From NCBI GenBank assembly GCA_003554945.1, contig PWHN01000044.1, positions 1-64,000 on the forward strand: a DNA stretch of 64,000 nucleotides, written 5' to 3'. The DNA comes from a bacterium (GTDB lineage Bacteria > T1Sed10-126). Each line of letters opens with the position of its first letter. The first letter of the stretch is position 1. A program made the translations under genes and the position numbers. Below are positions 44,359 to 52,329 of this stretch, piece after piece. The notes beneath the pieces were generated by a model that saw only the letters and a list, made by a program, of their open reading frames with translations, searched no databases and was not told the origin of the DNA.

Positions 44359-44484
44359 CCCCCCCTTTGTCTTCCCCCCCTCAAGGGGGGAAAAGGAAAG
44401 TGGGGATGGTCTTGAACGATAACCGTTTAAAATTCAAGATGGATTCCGGATCACGCTCCCTTCGGTCGCTTCCCCGGGATGACG
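44359..44484. repeat. C/G hairpin and dispersed palindrome after the glycosyltransferase
   Basis: CCCCCCTTTGTCTTCCCCCCC pairs with GGGGGGAAAAGGAAAGTGGGG (44359-44408), possibly acting as terminator, followed by a long-loop copy of the dispersed palindrome (ATGGATTCCGG...CCCGGGATGACG, 44439-44484). Confidence 0.65.
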
Positions 44485-44529
44485 ATTGGCAGCTCATTTG
44501 GAAGTATGCGCTAAGCAATTGCCTTACAA

Positions 44530-44838
44530 CTAAACACTAACTGCTTCGTCAGCGTTAAGTTCAACCGTGTCAAAAGTATAGACTTTGCGCAGGTCTTTCG
44601 TAATTTCCCAGACACAGCTAAGCCCTTCGGGGAACTGCACGACGTCGCCGGCTTCGGCCTCAATACTCTCGTCGTTCGGCAGGTGAATTATAACCTCGCC
44701 TTCGATAATATACCCCGTTTCAGTCGAAGCATACGACCAGTCGAACTTGCTGGCTTCCTTCGACCAGGGCGACCAGGAATCTATTCCCAGCTCCTCTTTT
44801 CGAGCCTCATCAATTTGTTTTTCAACTTTCACTTCCAT
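44530..44838 (-). CDS. small cupin protein (DUF861/EutQ-like)
   Basis: A 102-residue single-domain cupin. The strands ASTETGYIIEGEVIIHLPNDESIEAEAGDVVQFPEGLSCVWEI match the two cupin motifs, but usual metal ligands are partly missing. DUF861 proteins are small sugar- or amino-acid-related cupins of unclear role. The start is moved to ATG 44838 because AGGAGGTG precedes it. Confidence 0.78.
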   Translation of the reverse strand: MEVKVEKQIDEARKEELGIDSWSPWSKEASKFDWSYASTETGYIIEGEVIIHLPNDESIEAEAGDVVQFPEGLSCVWEITKDLRKVYTFDTVELNADEAVSV

Positions 44839-44897
44839 CACAAACACCTCCTTTTTTTGTAACTACTCATCTATCCCCTCTCCTCTCCCCCATTTGC

Positions 44898-44922
44898 CTT
44901 TCCCCCCTTCAAGGGGGGGAAA
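44898..44922. repeat. CTTTCCCCCCTT/AAGGGGGGGAAA hairpin
   Basis: Another member of the poly-C/poly-G hairpin family, between the cupin and ferredoxin genes. The rest of 44848-45182 shows no gene. Confidence 0.6.
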
Positions 44923-45182
44923 TAAGGTGAGTAGTTACTTATTTTAATGCTTTTGGCTGATAATTTTATCTTTTTAGAAGAATTTTCCAAGCTAATTTTT
45001 ACAGAGGTCAAAACCTTACAGAAGAGTTTCTTGATTTTTCCTTCTCCACCTCCAGTAGATGGGGAAGGCTCCGGCCGGTTCTGTCCGAGGCTCGTAGACG
45101 ACCGGGATGAAAATTTTAGCAACAAGTGGTATAATTTTATTTCAAGTAATAAATTGAATCTTTATAAGGTGAGGTGTAAATT

Positions 45183-45356
45183 ATGGTCAAAGTAGACAAA
45201 GAGCTCTGTACGAGCTGTGGTATCTGCGTGGACAGCTGTCCGGTGCAAGCGATAGAGATGGACGGCGACGACCTGGCTGAAATCGACCAGGACATCTGCG
45301 AGAACCACCAGGTCTGTATTGACGTATGTCCTGTCGACGCTATCGCAGAGGAATAA
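45183..45356 (+). CDS. ferredoxin with a second cluster motif carrying His instead of Cys
   Basis: This 57-residue gene is too short for the ORF track. It starts MVKVDKELCTSCGICVDSCP with a perfect CxxCxxCxxxCP site. The second site reads CENHQVCIDVCP: the second Cys of the usual motif is His. That cluster may be His-ligated, a [3Fe-4S] cluster, or absent. Such ferredoxins are small soluble electron carriers of anaerobes. GAGGTG stands six bases before the ATG and a hairpin follows the stop. Neighbours are iron and oxygen-defence genes in convergent orientation. Confidence 0.92.
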   Translation: MVKVDKELCTSCGICVDSCPVQAIEMDGDDLAEIDQDICENHQVCIDVCPVDAIAEE

Positions 45357-45371
45357 TCGGATTAATTAGAG

Positions 45372-45412
45372 GGCAGCGCTATCAGACGGTTAACCCGTTC
45401 GATAGCGCTGCC
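45372..45412. terminator. bidirectional hairpin between ferredoxin and rubrerythrin-like genes
   Basis: GGCAGCGCTATC and GATAGCGCTGCC form a perfect 12-bp stem with an inner ACGG/CCGT pair. It lies between two convergent genes and probably ends both transcripts, although T runs are short. Confidence 0.7.
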
Positions 45413-45424
45413 TGTTTACAAGAC

Positions 45425-45916
45425 TTACTTAACCTGCTTTAGCTTTTTAGTCAAAGTAACCAGGTGGTCTTTCTCCTCTTCAATAATTTTCTCAACTTTT
45501 TCTCGCCCGTATTCCGCCGGCACATTGTCAACAATCTCCCGGTAAAAAAGAATAGTATCCTTCTCCATCCGCACACCGGTCTTGAGTATGTCAGCGAGAG
45601 ACTCTTCACCGGTCAACTGTTTGGTCGCAGCAGGATCACCCTCACCGCCGTGTGAATCGGCCATTGCCTGCAGAAAAAGGTCAACCTCGCCGTCGGGATC
45701 AAAACCGGTTGCGCCGACTGCACTACCGCCAAGAGATTCACGCATAGCGGAAAAAGTCTTGACGTGGTCGTCCTCCATTTCGGCCAGTTTGACAAGAAAA
45801 TCATACTCACCCGCCGCCTCGTTAAGTTCGGCGGCGCGACGGTAAAACTGGGCGGCGTTCTTCTCAATTTCTACGGCAAACTCAAAAATCTCATCTGCTT
45901 TAAAACTGATACCCAT
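45425..45916 (-). CDS. rubrerythrin-like ferritin-superfamily protein
   Basis: A 163-residue four-helix protein. ExxH-type iron ligands are visible in FEFAVEIEKNAAQFYRRAAE, LAEMEDDHVKTF, RMEKDTILFYREIV and IIEEEKDHLVTL, the two duplicated pairs of a di-iron carboxylate site. It lacks the rubredoxin tail of classic rubrerythrin. The start is moved to ATG 45916 after GAGGAGG, five bases beyond the ferritin stop, so it is in one unit with ferritin and desulfoferrodoxin. Role: probably peroxide reduction or iron handling. Confidence 0.85.
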   Translation of the reverse strand: MGISFKADEIFEFAVEIEKNAAQFYRRAAELNEAAGEYDFLVKLAEMEDDHVKTFSAMRESLGGSAVGATGFDPDGEVDLFLQAMADSHGGEGDPAATKQLTGEESLADILKTGVRMEKDTILFYREIVDNVPAEYGREKVEKIIEEEKDHLVTLTKKLKQVK

Positions 45917-45920
45917 GCTA

Positions 45921-46439
45921 TCAGTCCTCCTCACCGGGAATTTGAAACATTGGCGGTCGCGCGGCAAACTCACGATCCAACATCATTAACCCGCGCGGAT
46001 CGTCGCCTGCCATCTTTAACTGCTGCACAAGCTCGTCGGCTGAATCTTCCTCTTCTACCTGTTCTTCAACAAACCACTGAAGGAACTGCCGGGTGGCATG
46101 ATCGCCTACCTCCTCCGCCAGATCAACCAGCTCGTTGATAAGACTGGTTACTTTCTGTTCGTGTTCAAACGTGGTTTCAGCTACGTCCAGGGCAGAATCC
46201 CACTCAACCGGCGGCTTTTCTATCTCATCAAGAATTACTCGCCCGCCCCGCTCCTGGACATAATTTTGGATTTTCATCGCATGAACCGCTTCTTCCTGGG
46301 CCTGGATCTGCATCCAGTGTGCAAAGCCGCTTAAATTTTCCTCTTCCAGATAAGCGGACATCGACAGGTAAAGGTAAGAAGAGTAAAGTTCGGCATTAAT
46401 CTGTTCGTTCAACGCCTCTTCGACTTCAGTTTTAAGCAT
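45921..46439 (-). CDS. non-heme ferritin
   Basis: A 172-residue ferritin that stores iron by oxidising Fe2+ at a di-iron centre. Ligands are seen in INAELYSSYLYL (E17), QAQEEAVHAMK (E50, H53) and FEHEQKVTSLI, with FVEEQVEEE later as in bacterial FtnA. It starts three bases after desulfoferrodoxin and is followed by the rubrerythrin-like gene: a compact iron and oxygen-stress operon. Confidence 0.93.
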   Translation of the reverse strand: MLKTEVEEALNEQINAELYSSYLYLSMSAYLEEENLSGFAHWMQIQAQEEAVHAMKIQNYVQERGGRVILDEIEKPPVEWDSALDVAETTFEHEQKVTSLINELVDLAEEVGDHATRQFLQWFVEEQVEEEDSADELVQQLKMAGDDPRGLMMLDREFAARPPMFQIPGEED

Positions 46440-46442
46440 TCC

Positions 46443-46817
46443 TTACGACCTCCAGAGACCGTGGACGTTACAATGTTCACGGGCGCTTACTTCTTCAGCG
46501 TCTACTTCGAACTTAGCCACCGGCTCATCTCCCGGTTCCAGATACTGCTTACAGCTCTTGCCGTCAGCGGTTAACTCTATCCACTCGATGTAGTGAGCTT
46601 CTTCCATCGGGTGAATCGTGCTGCCTACTGTAACTTTGTAACCACCTTCAATCTCTTCTATTACGGGCACGTGTTTCTCCGTCGTATAATCGGCCGTCTG
46701 TTCTTCCAGCAGCTCCATCGGCTGGCCGCAGCAGACAAGCTGTCCTTTGCCACCTCGCAGCACTTCGACAATATTGTCGCAGAGCTCACAGGCGTAAACT
46801 TCAGAGCGTTTCGCCAT
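46443..46817 (-). CDS. dfx: desulfoferrodoxin (superoxide reductase)
   Basis: A 124-residue two-iron superoxide reductase. Centre I is the rubredoxin-like N-terminal domain with CELC and VCCG (four Cys). Centre II ligands follow: [22 protein letters not shown] (two His) and EHCNVHGLW (Cys and His). It reduces superoxide to peroxide without making oxygen, an anaerobe hallmark. It is first in the operon with ferritin and the rubrerythrin-like gene. Confidence 0.96.
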   Translation of the reverse strand: MAKRSEVYACELCDNIVEVLRGGKGQLVCCGQPMELLEEQTADYTTEKHVPVIEEIEGGYKVTVGSTIHPMEEAHYIEWIELTADGKSCKQYLEPGDEPVAKFEVDAEEVSAREHCNVHGLWRS

Positions 46818-46994
46818 AGTAAATCATCCTTTCTAAAAATTAGTTGCGTAAAAGTTTGATTGATTCTACGTTCATTTTACATTACCCAAAAAAATTTACA
46901 AGCCCTAATTTACAAAAAATTGAACCTTCTAACAATTTTGGCTTTGCGGGCCTTGATTCGCAGTCCATTTTAACATCCTCGCCCGAAAATCTTT

Positions 46995-47300
46995 AAACTT
47001 CAACATGGATTCCGGGGCTCCGTTTCACTTCGTCCGGAATTACGACCTTGTGTGTTTGTCATTACGGCCCCGACCCTAATCTATCTTGATTGGTCTTTCA
47101 TGGTTTTTGTTCTTGATCTTCGCTCTAGCTCTTGATTTCCCCGAACTTTCGCCTGTTCGCATGCTCGTCTGTTCGCCGACTCGATGTTTACGCTGCCCCC
47201 GCCCCGAACTGGAATCCATCTTTACGGTCTACGATTTTCAACTTTCCAACTTTCCCACTTTCATACTTTCTCACTTTCCAACTTTCACACTTTATCACTC
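46995..47300. repeat. repeat-filled gap upstream of dfx
   Basis: The 46818-47441 gap has no gene. It holds a dispersed palindrome copy (47005-47046) and an ACTTTCNN octamer array (47239-47297). Confidence 0.65.
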
Positions 47301-47441
47301 CCAAGGAGAGGATACAGGTGAGGGGGAAACTTGGTTTTGATTTTAGAACCTGAGGATGACTTTACCGCCCACAATCTCCTCCCCTAAAAAACGGTTTCGT
47401 GTATTGAATGTTAAACAGAAAAAAGATAAGTCCCCGGACGT

Positions 47442-47475
47442 GTGATATAGTTAAGCTATAGCTTAACTATATCAC
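47442..47475. promoter_or_regulatory. 34-bp perfect palindrome, distal operator of the CDF gene
   Basis: GTGATATAGTTAAGCTA followed by its exact reverse complement. The core ATATAGTTAAG/CTTAACTATAT recurs at 47575-47604. A following TTTTTT could also make it a terminator, but no gene ends just before it. Confidence 0.6.
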
Positions 47476-47544
47476 TCACTGAAGGGCTTTTTTGTCTCAT
47501 AATATATAACTTTATTTTAAAAAACATCATAAACAAAGGATTTT

Positions 47545-47604
47545 TTGATTGCAGGCAAACATTTTATAATGATAAATATAGTTAAGTTAAAACTTAACTA
47601 TATT
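47545..47604 (+). promoter_or_regulatory. promoter and proximal operator of the CDF exporter
   Basis: A TATAAT box at 47565-47570 is followed at once by AATATAGTTAAGTT-AA-AACTTAACTATATT (47575-47604), a 14-bp-arm palindrome covering the likely transcription start. The same core palindrome lies 130 bp upstream. The layout suits a metal-sensing repressor; the sequence has some resemblance to DtxR/MntR-type sites, which is only a guess. Confidence 0.55.
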
Positions 47605-47727
47605 AGATTTTTCTGGAACGTTATTGCTGGAGTGAGCTGGTCATTTTTTTGTTTGCTTGACTCTTTTTCCATACGGACGTAAACTACTCTTTACATAAAA
47701 TAATTCTGGAGAAAAGTTGGATTAGTT

Positions 47728-48594
47728 ATGGACAAACAGAAAAAGATCATGTGGCCGTTATATTTTTTAACCGCAATGAGCCTGACCCTGGCCCTGTTGA
47801 AACTCTGGGCCGGTTATGTTTCGGGCTCATCTTCGCTGCGCTCGATGGGTTTAAACAACACGGCTGACTTCTTCTACAGCATAATTCTTGTGCTGGGGAT
47901 GTGGGTCAGCCTGCAGCCGGCCGATGAAAACCACCCCGAGGGCCATTACCGCTACGAGTCACTGGTCGGCGTTGGCGTCGGTCTTCTTATCCTGCTCAGC
48001 GGCATGCTTGCCCTTTACGACGCTTATCTTGCGATCATTGGGGAGCGCCTTATCCGATTGACAGCACTTCCACTGGTAATTCTCGGAGGTTCTATTGCTA
48101 TTAAAATTGCCTTTTCATGGTATCTGAAGCAATTAGGAGAAACGGCCAACTCGCCGGCCCTGGTCGCAATCAGTCGTGACCAGCTTGGTGATATACTGGC
48201 CGACGGCTCGGTTATCTTTGCGCTGATCAGCGCCCGCTACCTCTGGCCGGTCCTCGACCCGATAATCGCCTCACTGATCGGAATATTTATCCTGAAAATT
48301 GGCTACGACGCCCTGCGCGAGAATATCGGGCACCTGACTGGCGAATCAGCCTCATATCGACTGCAGCAAAAAGCGCGTGAAATTGTCGCGCGCGAGACTG
48401 AATTTGACGGTCCTTACCACCTGCGTGCCCACCACGTCGGACCAAAAGTTTTTCTCTCCTTTGTGCTCCGAGCCGACGGCAACCGCACGTTGAGCAAGCT
48501 ACACGCTGAAGAGGAAAAAATTCGCGATAAGTTATTAAATCTCGATCTGATAGAGCGGGTCTACATCCACCTGGAGCCAAAGAAAAAGCAATGA
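47728..48594 (+). CDS. cation diffusion facilitator (metal exporter)
   Basis: A 288-residue CDF protein with six membrane helices and a cytoplasmic C-terminal domain (HLTGESASYRLQQKAREIV...). The metal site in helix 5 appears as ISRDQLGDILAD (DxxxD), while helix 2 has NNTADFF in place of the more usual HxxxD/DxxxD, so the metal preference is unclear (Mn, Fe or Zn). GDENHPEGHYRYESL marks the loop common to the family. It exports divalent cations with proton exchange. Twin palindromic operators upstream indicate metal-responsive control. Confidence 0.85.
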   Translation: MDKQKKIMWPLYFLTAMSLTLALLKLWAGYVSGSSSLRSMGLNNTADFFYSIILVLGMWVSLQPADENHPEGHYRYESLVGVGVGLLILLSGMLALYDAYLAIIGERLIRLTALPLVILGGSIAIKIAFSWYLKQLGETANSPALVAISRDQLGDILADGSVIFALISARYLWPVLDPIIASLIGIFILKIGYDALRENIGHLTGESASYRLQQKAREIVARETEFDGPYHLRAHHVGPKVFLSFVLRADGNRTLSKLHAEEEKIRDKLLNLDLIERVYIHLEPKKKQ

Positions 48595-48611
48595 CCAGAA
48601 CATACCGACCC

Positions 48612-48716
48612 CCGTCATTGCCGGGCTTGACCCGGCAATCCATTTTCATGAGACCATAGATTCCAGATCTGCCCGGAGCACTCAACGCTTTGAGTGCTCG
48701 GTTGTCCGGAATGACG
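48612..48716. repeat. two dispersed palindromes after the CDF gene
   Basis: CGTCATTGCCGGGCTTGACC... (48612-48642) and a larger-loop version with a GAGCACTCAACG/TTGAGTGCTC inner hairpin (48658-48716). Nothing else is visible in 48595-48808. Confidence 0.7.
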
Positions 48717-48808
48717 TCGGAAGGCTCTGAGCAATGACAAATAGTTCTTGTGGCTCTGATTTAAACCGGGTAAAATATTTTTAATATAAATTTTGGGGGC
48801 GATTACAA

Positions 48809-50311
48809 GTGAAAATCAGCCGCTGTTTTTTCGCTGTTAGCCTGACATTGCTGGCGGGCCTAACTCTTGTTTTGTCACCTTATCTTAACGCCCGGGAGAG
48901 AGCTATTGATGGGCGGCTGCAGGAGCGAAGAGATTTCAGGCAGCGACGTGAAGAAGAGTTCGCGCAATTTGTAGAGGAACGCTGGCAGGCGCTGGAAGAG
49001 TTCAGACAGGCGCGCACCTTTGAAGAAGATAAGCTGAAAGAGCCCCCAGAATATGAACCGGTCGAAGAAGAGCCTCTTGAACTGGAAAGAATTGAACGTC
49101 GCGAAGTAAGTAGGCCAACAAGAGAAGAGACCGAACCGCAAGTCGACGCTCCGCCACCGGATAAGCCAACCCCAGAAGCCCCCCCTGACCCCTCGCCTCC
49201 AGAAGCAGAGGTAGACCCGAGAAAAGTTTTGGAATGGTATGGTGTTCAGGTAGAAATTCCGACTTTAACCAGCCCACTGCCTGAAGTCGCGCCAACCGAG
49301 CCCGACGAGTCGATCGCGGCCGAATACCTGCAGGATTTTGAGGCTGAATCACCTGACTCTCTGATCGATGCAGTCGAGAACAATAGTTCAGAGCTTGACC
49401 TGCGCGGCTGGCACGAACTTTACTTTACCTATTCACTCGCCGACAGGCTAGTCGACACGACCCGTGAAAAACGACTTTTGACCTGGGCAGTAGCACAACA
49501 GCGCGGTCTTGACGTTAGACTGGCAATGGATGATAATGACTTTTATTTAATTTACCACTCGCCCCGCAGCTTACCGGGGACCAGTTACTACAGTCTCAAC
49601 GGCCGAGAGTATTACCTGTTTTTACCCGATGAACAGGGGGAGCCGGAGGGAGGCGTAAGAACTTACGCAACTGACAACCCGGACGTCGAACAGGCTACAA
49701 CCCCCTATGTTGACCGCCTGCCTAATTTGCCCTGGCAGGAGGAAAAACGGGCAATTGAATTTGAGTTTGAAGGAGAAAACTACAATTTCATTCTCAACTA
49801 CAACGACAACCTGGCCCAATACTTTCAATCGGTTCCCCAGGTTGAACCCCAGTATTATTTCAAATCGCTAACACCGGTGGGCATTGACGAGAACTTATTA
49901 GCAGAAATTGAGCCGATAATTGAAGAGATGTCCACCTGGACGGCCCTCGATTTTCTCTTGCGGCTGACCCAGAGAGGTTTTGTATACAAAACCGACGTAG
50001 AACAGTTCGGCCACCAGTGGTTTATGATCCCTGCCGATACAATCAATCATCCTTATTCCGACTGTGACGACCGGGCAATTTTCTACGCCTGGCTGGTAAG
50101 GGAACTGCTGGGACTTGAGGTGGCCGGGGCCCTCTGGCCCGGTCACCTGTCGACAGCAGTCGAATTCCCGGACAGAAATATTATTGACGGAACTTATGTT
50201 ATGATTGATGATACGCCTTATGTGCTCAACGACCCCACTTACATCGGTGCCGGTCCGGGCCGGGTAATGAAACAATTCCAGGGTCAGACGCCAGAGATAC
50301 TTTTGCCTTAA
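48809..50311 (+). CDS. exported transglutaminase-like cysteine protease-fold protein
   Basis: A 500-residue protein with a signal peptide (CFFAVSLTLLAGLTLVLSPYLNA), a charged helical region with many Arg/Glu (residues 30-110), a Pro-rich linker (DAPPPDKPTPEAPPDPSPPE) and a C-terminal transglutaminase-like domain. The putative triad is Cys in YSDCDDRAIFYAWL, His in LWPGHLSTAVEF and Asp in YVLNDPTYIGAG. Function unknown; peptide or glycan processing at the cell surface is possible. It starts with GTG after a G-rich site. A small lipoprotein gene follows 23 bases later. Confidence 0.78.
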   Translation: MKISRCFFAVSLTLLAGLTLVLSPYLNARERAIDGRLQERRDFRQRREEEFAQFVEERWQALEEFRQARTFEEDKLKEPPEYEPVEEEPLELERIERREVSRPTREETEPQVDAPPPDKPTPEAPPDPSPPEAEVDPRKVLEWYGVQVEIPTLTSPLPEVAPTEPDESIAAEYLQDFEAESPDSLIDAVENNSSELDLRGWHELYFTYSLADRLVDTTREKRLLTWAVAQQRGLDVRLAMDDNDFYLIYHSPRSLPGTSYYSLNGREYYLFLPDEQGEPEGGVRTYATDNPDVEQATTPYVDRLPNLPWQEEKRAIEFEFEGENYNFILNYNDNLAQYFQSVPQVEPQYYFKSLTPVGIDENLLAEIEPIIEEMSTWTALDFLLRLTQRGFVYKTDVEQFGHQWFMIPADTINHPYSDCDDRAIFYAWLVRELLGLEVAGALWPGHLSTAVEFPDRNIIDGTYVMIDDTPYVLNDPTYIGAGPGRVMKQFQGQTPEILLP

Positions 50312-50334
50312 AATTTTACAAAGGGAGGAAAATC

Positions 50335-50490
50335 ATGAAGAAAGCAGTAGTTTTACTTTTCGCAGTGATAATCACATTCGGACTCGTGGGCTGTGCAGCC
50401 CGTGAATATCCAGAAGAAGAGGGGATTGACCGGGAGGAAACGGAGAGATCACGCGAGGACGCCCGTGAACAGCACAGACGTCACCATTAA
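50335..50490 (+). CDS. small lipoprotein
   Basis: A 51-residue gene missing from the ORF track. The signal peptide KKAVVLLFAVIITFGLVGC ends in a lipobox (LVGC), leaving a mature peptide of about 32 very charged residues (RREE/ERSREDAREQHRRHH type) after lipidation. AGGGAGGA precedes the ATG. It follows the transglutaminase-like gene and ends before a bidirectional terminator. Confidence 0.8.
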   Translation: MKKAVVLLFAVIITFGLVGCAAREYPEEEGIDREETERSREDAREQHRRHH

Positions 50491-50521
50491 ATTACTCGCC
50501 TGTTAAACAGATGAACTACAA

Positions 50522-50560
50522 AAAAAGCAGGAGGCCCGCACCCGGAGCCTCCTGCTTTTA
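50522..50560. terminator. bidirectional intrinsic terminator
   Basis: AAGCAGGAGGC/GCCTCCTGCTT 11-bp stem with A-run on the left and T-run on the right, between the convergent lipoprotein and barrel genes, so it can stop transcription from both sides. Confidence 0.88.
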
Positions 50561-50569
50561 CTACTTGTT

Positions 50570-51202
50570 TTAGAGCCGCCAGCTTAAGCCGAAAGTATAC
50601 AAGATTGTGTAGTAATCGTCGTTATAGTTACCATAATTAAAATCCTCACGGGGGATGGTGCCCTGGACCTCAAAATTACCGTTTAAACGCTCGGCAAATG
50701 CATAGTTCAAACCGAGACCAAACCCGAGCGCTGTTGTGCTTACTTCCTCACTGTCTTCAGAATCTACCCCATGGTGGCCTTCAAAATCCCAATCAACCGT
50801 GTAATGAACCAACCCGAGCAGCGCGTAGGTGGAGAAATTCTCGGGCAATTCGCGGTCCCAGACGCGACCGAAGTTATAGCGGCCGTAAACTGCCACCATA
50901 GGACCAATATCAGCTTCAATAGCCCTCTGATCATCGTCACCAAAAAGACCAAGATGCCCCTCGATGGCAATATCATTGGAAAGGTTATAACCGGCTTTCA
51001 GGCGGGTTCCAAATGCACGAAAACCAGTCGCATCTTCATCTGCGTCGTCGAAACGGAGGTCCATGTTCCCAACCCCGACGTCAAAATAGAGAGGACTCTC
51101 AGCGATCACACCGCTACGAATCATCTGCGCCTCGGCCGGCAAAAAGAAACCTACTACCAGCAGCAAACTTAAAACTGCAGTTACATAAAATCGATATTTC
51201 AT
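50570..51202 (-). CDS. outer-membrane beta-barrel protein (OmpX/OMP_b-brl-like)
   Basis: A 210-residue protein with a signal peptide ending AEAQ and then eight-strand-like alternation: SPLYFDVGVGNMDLRF, RAFGTRLKAGYNLSNDIAIEGHLGLFG, GPMVAVYGRYNFG, STYALLGLVHYTVDW, TTALGFGLGLNYAF, YYTILYTFGLSWRL, ending in an aromatic-rich last strand. The start is the ATG at 51202 after AGGAGG. It is likely a small porin-like or structural barrel; it follows the CsgG/FlgT-like lipoprotein gene. Confidence 0.8.
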   Translation of the reverse strand: MKYRFYVTAVLSLLLVVGFFLPAEAQMIRSGVIAESPLYFDVGVGNMDLRFDDADEDATGFRAFGTRLKAGYNLSNDIAIEGHLGLFGDDDQRAIEADIGPMVAVYGRYNFGRVWDRELPENFSTYALLGLVHYTVDWDFEGHHGVDSEDSEEVSTTALGFGLGLNYAFAERLNGNFEVQGTIPREDFNYGNYNDDYYTILYTFGLSWRL

Positions 51203-51306
51203 CTCATTTCCTCCTAAAAGAATAGAGTAAAGCATATCAACCGCAAAATTATCTCTGTTTAAACAGAACAACTTTATTTCAAGTTGTCCGTGAAAAAATC
51301 GTTAAA

Positions 51307-52299
51307 TCAATGAAGAAAATCTAACAAATCCTCGTCGAAGCGGCGTTCGAACTTAACGCGGACTTCATCGCCAAACTTAAGCTGGTTGGCAACATCAGCG
51401 TCAGGAACGCGAACCCAGCTATAGGTGGGACCAAACTGGTTGGTGATGAAACCCTCACCAATTGTATTGATCTCCAGAAATGTCTGACCGGACAGGCGGT
51501 CCTCATACTCGCTAGTCCGCATAAACTCTACTTTCCAGCCTTCCTGGATGTTTTGTCGATCACCGATGTTCACCATAAAAATGTAATCGTCGTCCATCTG
51601 GCGCCCCTCAACAACGTAACCGCGGGGAGCAAAAGCGTTCTGCAGGTCAACCCGTCCCAGGTCAACAGCTATGTCGGTAATATCACCAAAAACCCGGCTG
51701 CCACCACGGGCAGTAACGTCACAACGGGACCAGTAGTCACTGGACAGTGCTTCATCACCGGAAGCACTGAGGTTGACAGTGGTCACCCGTTCCATCTCCG
51801 GCAGGGAGTAGATGTCAAGCTCGAACTCCACCGTAGCGTCGTATTTACAGTGAGCCTGGGCGAAACCTTCGCGAACAATTTCGGTCGAGGCATCGGCCCG
51901 GATTATCCTTCCCCGAACAGCATAATCTGCAACGTCCGGCCCTGCGTAGCGGCCGGCATCACGGTCCTGCGCCAGACGTATCTCCTCGGCCAGTTCCTGG
52001 GCAGCCTCTCTATCTATGCGTTCAACCCCGACAGTTTCAAACCAGTCGGCAATCGAACTCTCAACTATACGATCGAGGTTCTGTTCCGCCGCCAGATCGT
52101 CCCCCCCCAGGTCAATCTCCTGAATTAGAACACGCGTTGCACCATATTCAATTTCTTCAGGTGCCGGTGCCATCTCAGCCTCCGACAGGTTCATCTCCTG
52201 GTACTGATTGGGATCCTCCAGCCGTGTGGAAACCGCTCCAAAACAACCGGCCAGAACCAGACCCAGAACAAGATAAAAAATTAACAAAGATCGTCGCAT
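51307..52299 (-). CDS. CsgG/FlgT-like outer-membrane lipoprotein
   Basis: A 330-residue protein with a lipoprotein signal (LVLGLVLAGC). Residues 50-215 resemble the CsgG/FlgT middle domain: YGATRVLIQEIDLGGDDLAAEQNLDRIVESSIADWFE, DYAVRGRIIRA, YDATVEFELDIYSLPEMERV. The last 100 residues (VNIGDRQNIQEGWKVEFMR..., YSWVRVPDADVANQLKFGDEVRVKF) look like the C-terminal SH3-like part of FlgT. In Vibrio, FlgO/FlgP/FlgT form a ring near the flagellar outer-membrane exit; two LPP20 proteins next to it here support a similar complex, though the homology is remote. Confidence 0.6.
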   Translation of the reverse strand: MRRSLLIFYLVLGLVLAGCFGAVSTRLEDPNQYQEMNLSEAEMAPAPEEIEYGATRVLIQEIDLGGDDLAAEQNLDRIVESSIADWFETVGVERIDREAAQELAEEIRLAQDRDAGRYAGPDVADYAVRGRIIRADASTEIVREGFAQAHCKYDATVEFELDIYSLPEMERVTTVNLSASGDEALSSDYWSRCDVTARGGSRVFGDITDIAVDLGRVDLQNAFAPRGYVVEGRQMDDDYIFMVNIGDRQNIQEGWKVEFMRTSEYEDRLSGQTFLEINTIGEGFITNQFGPTYSWVRVPDADVANQLKFGDEVRVKFERRFDEDLLDFLH

Positions 52300-52329
52300 A
52301 ACTGTCCCTCCTTAATGTGGTTAAATTTA

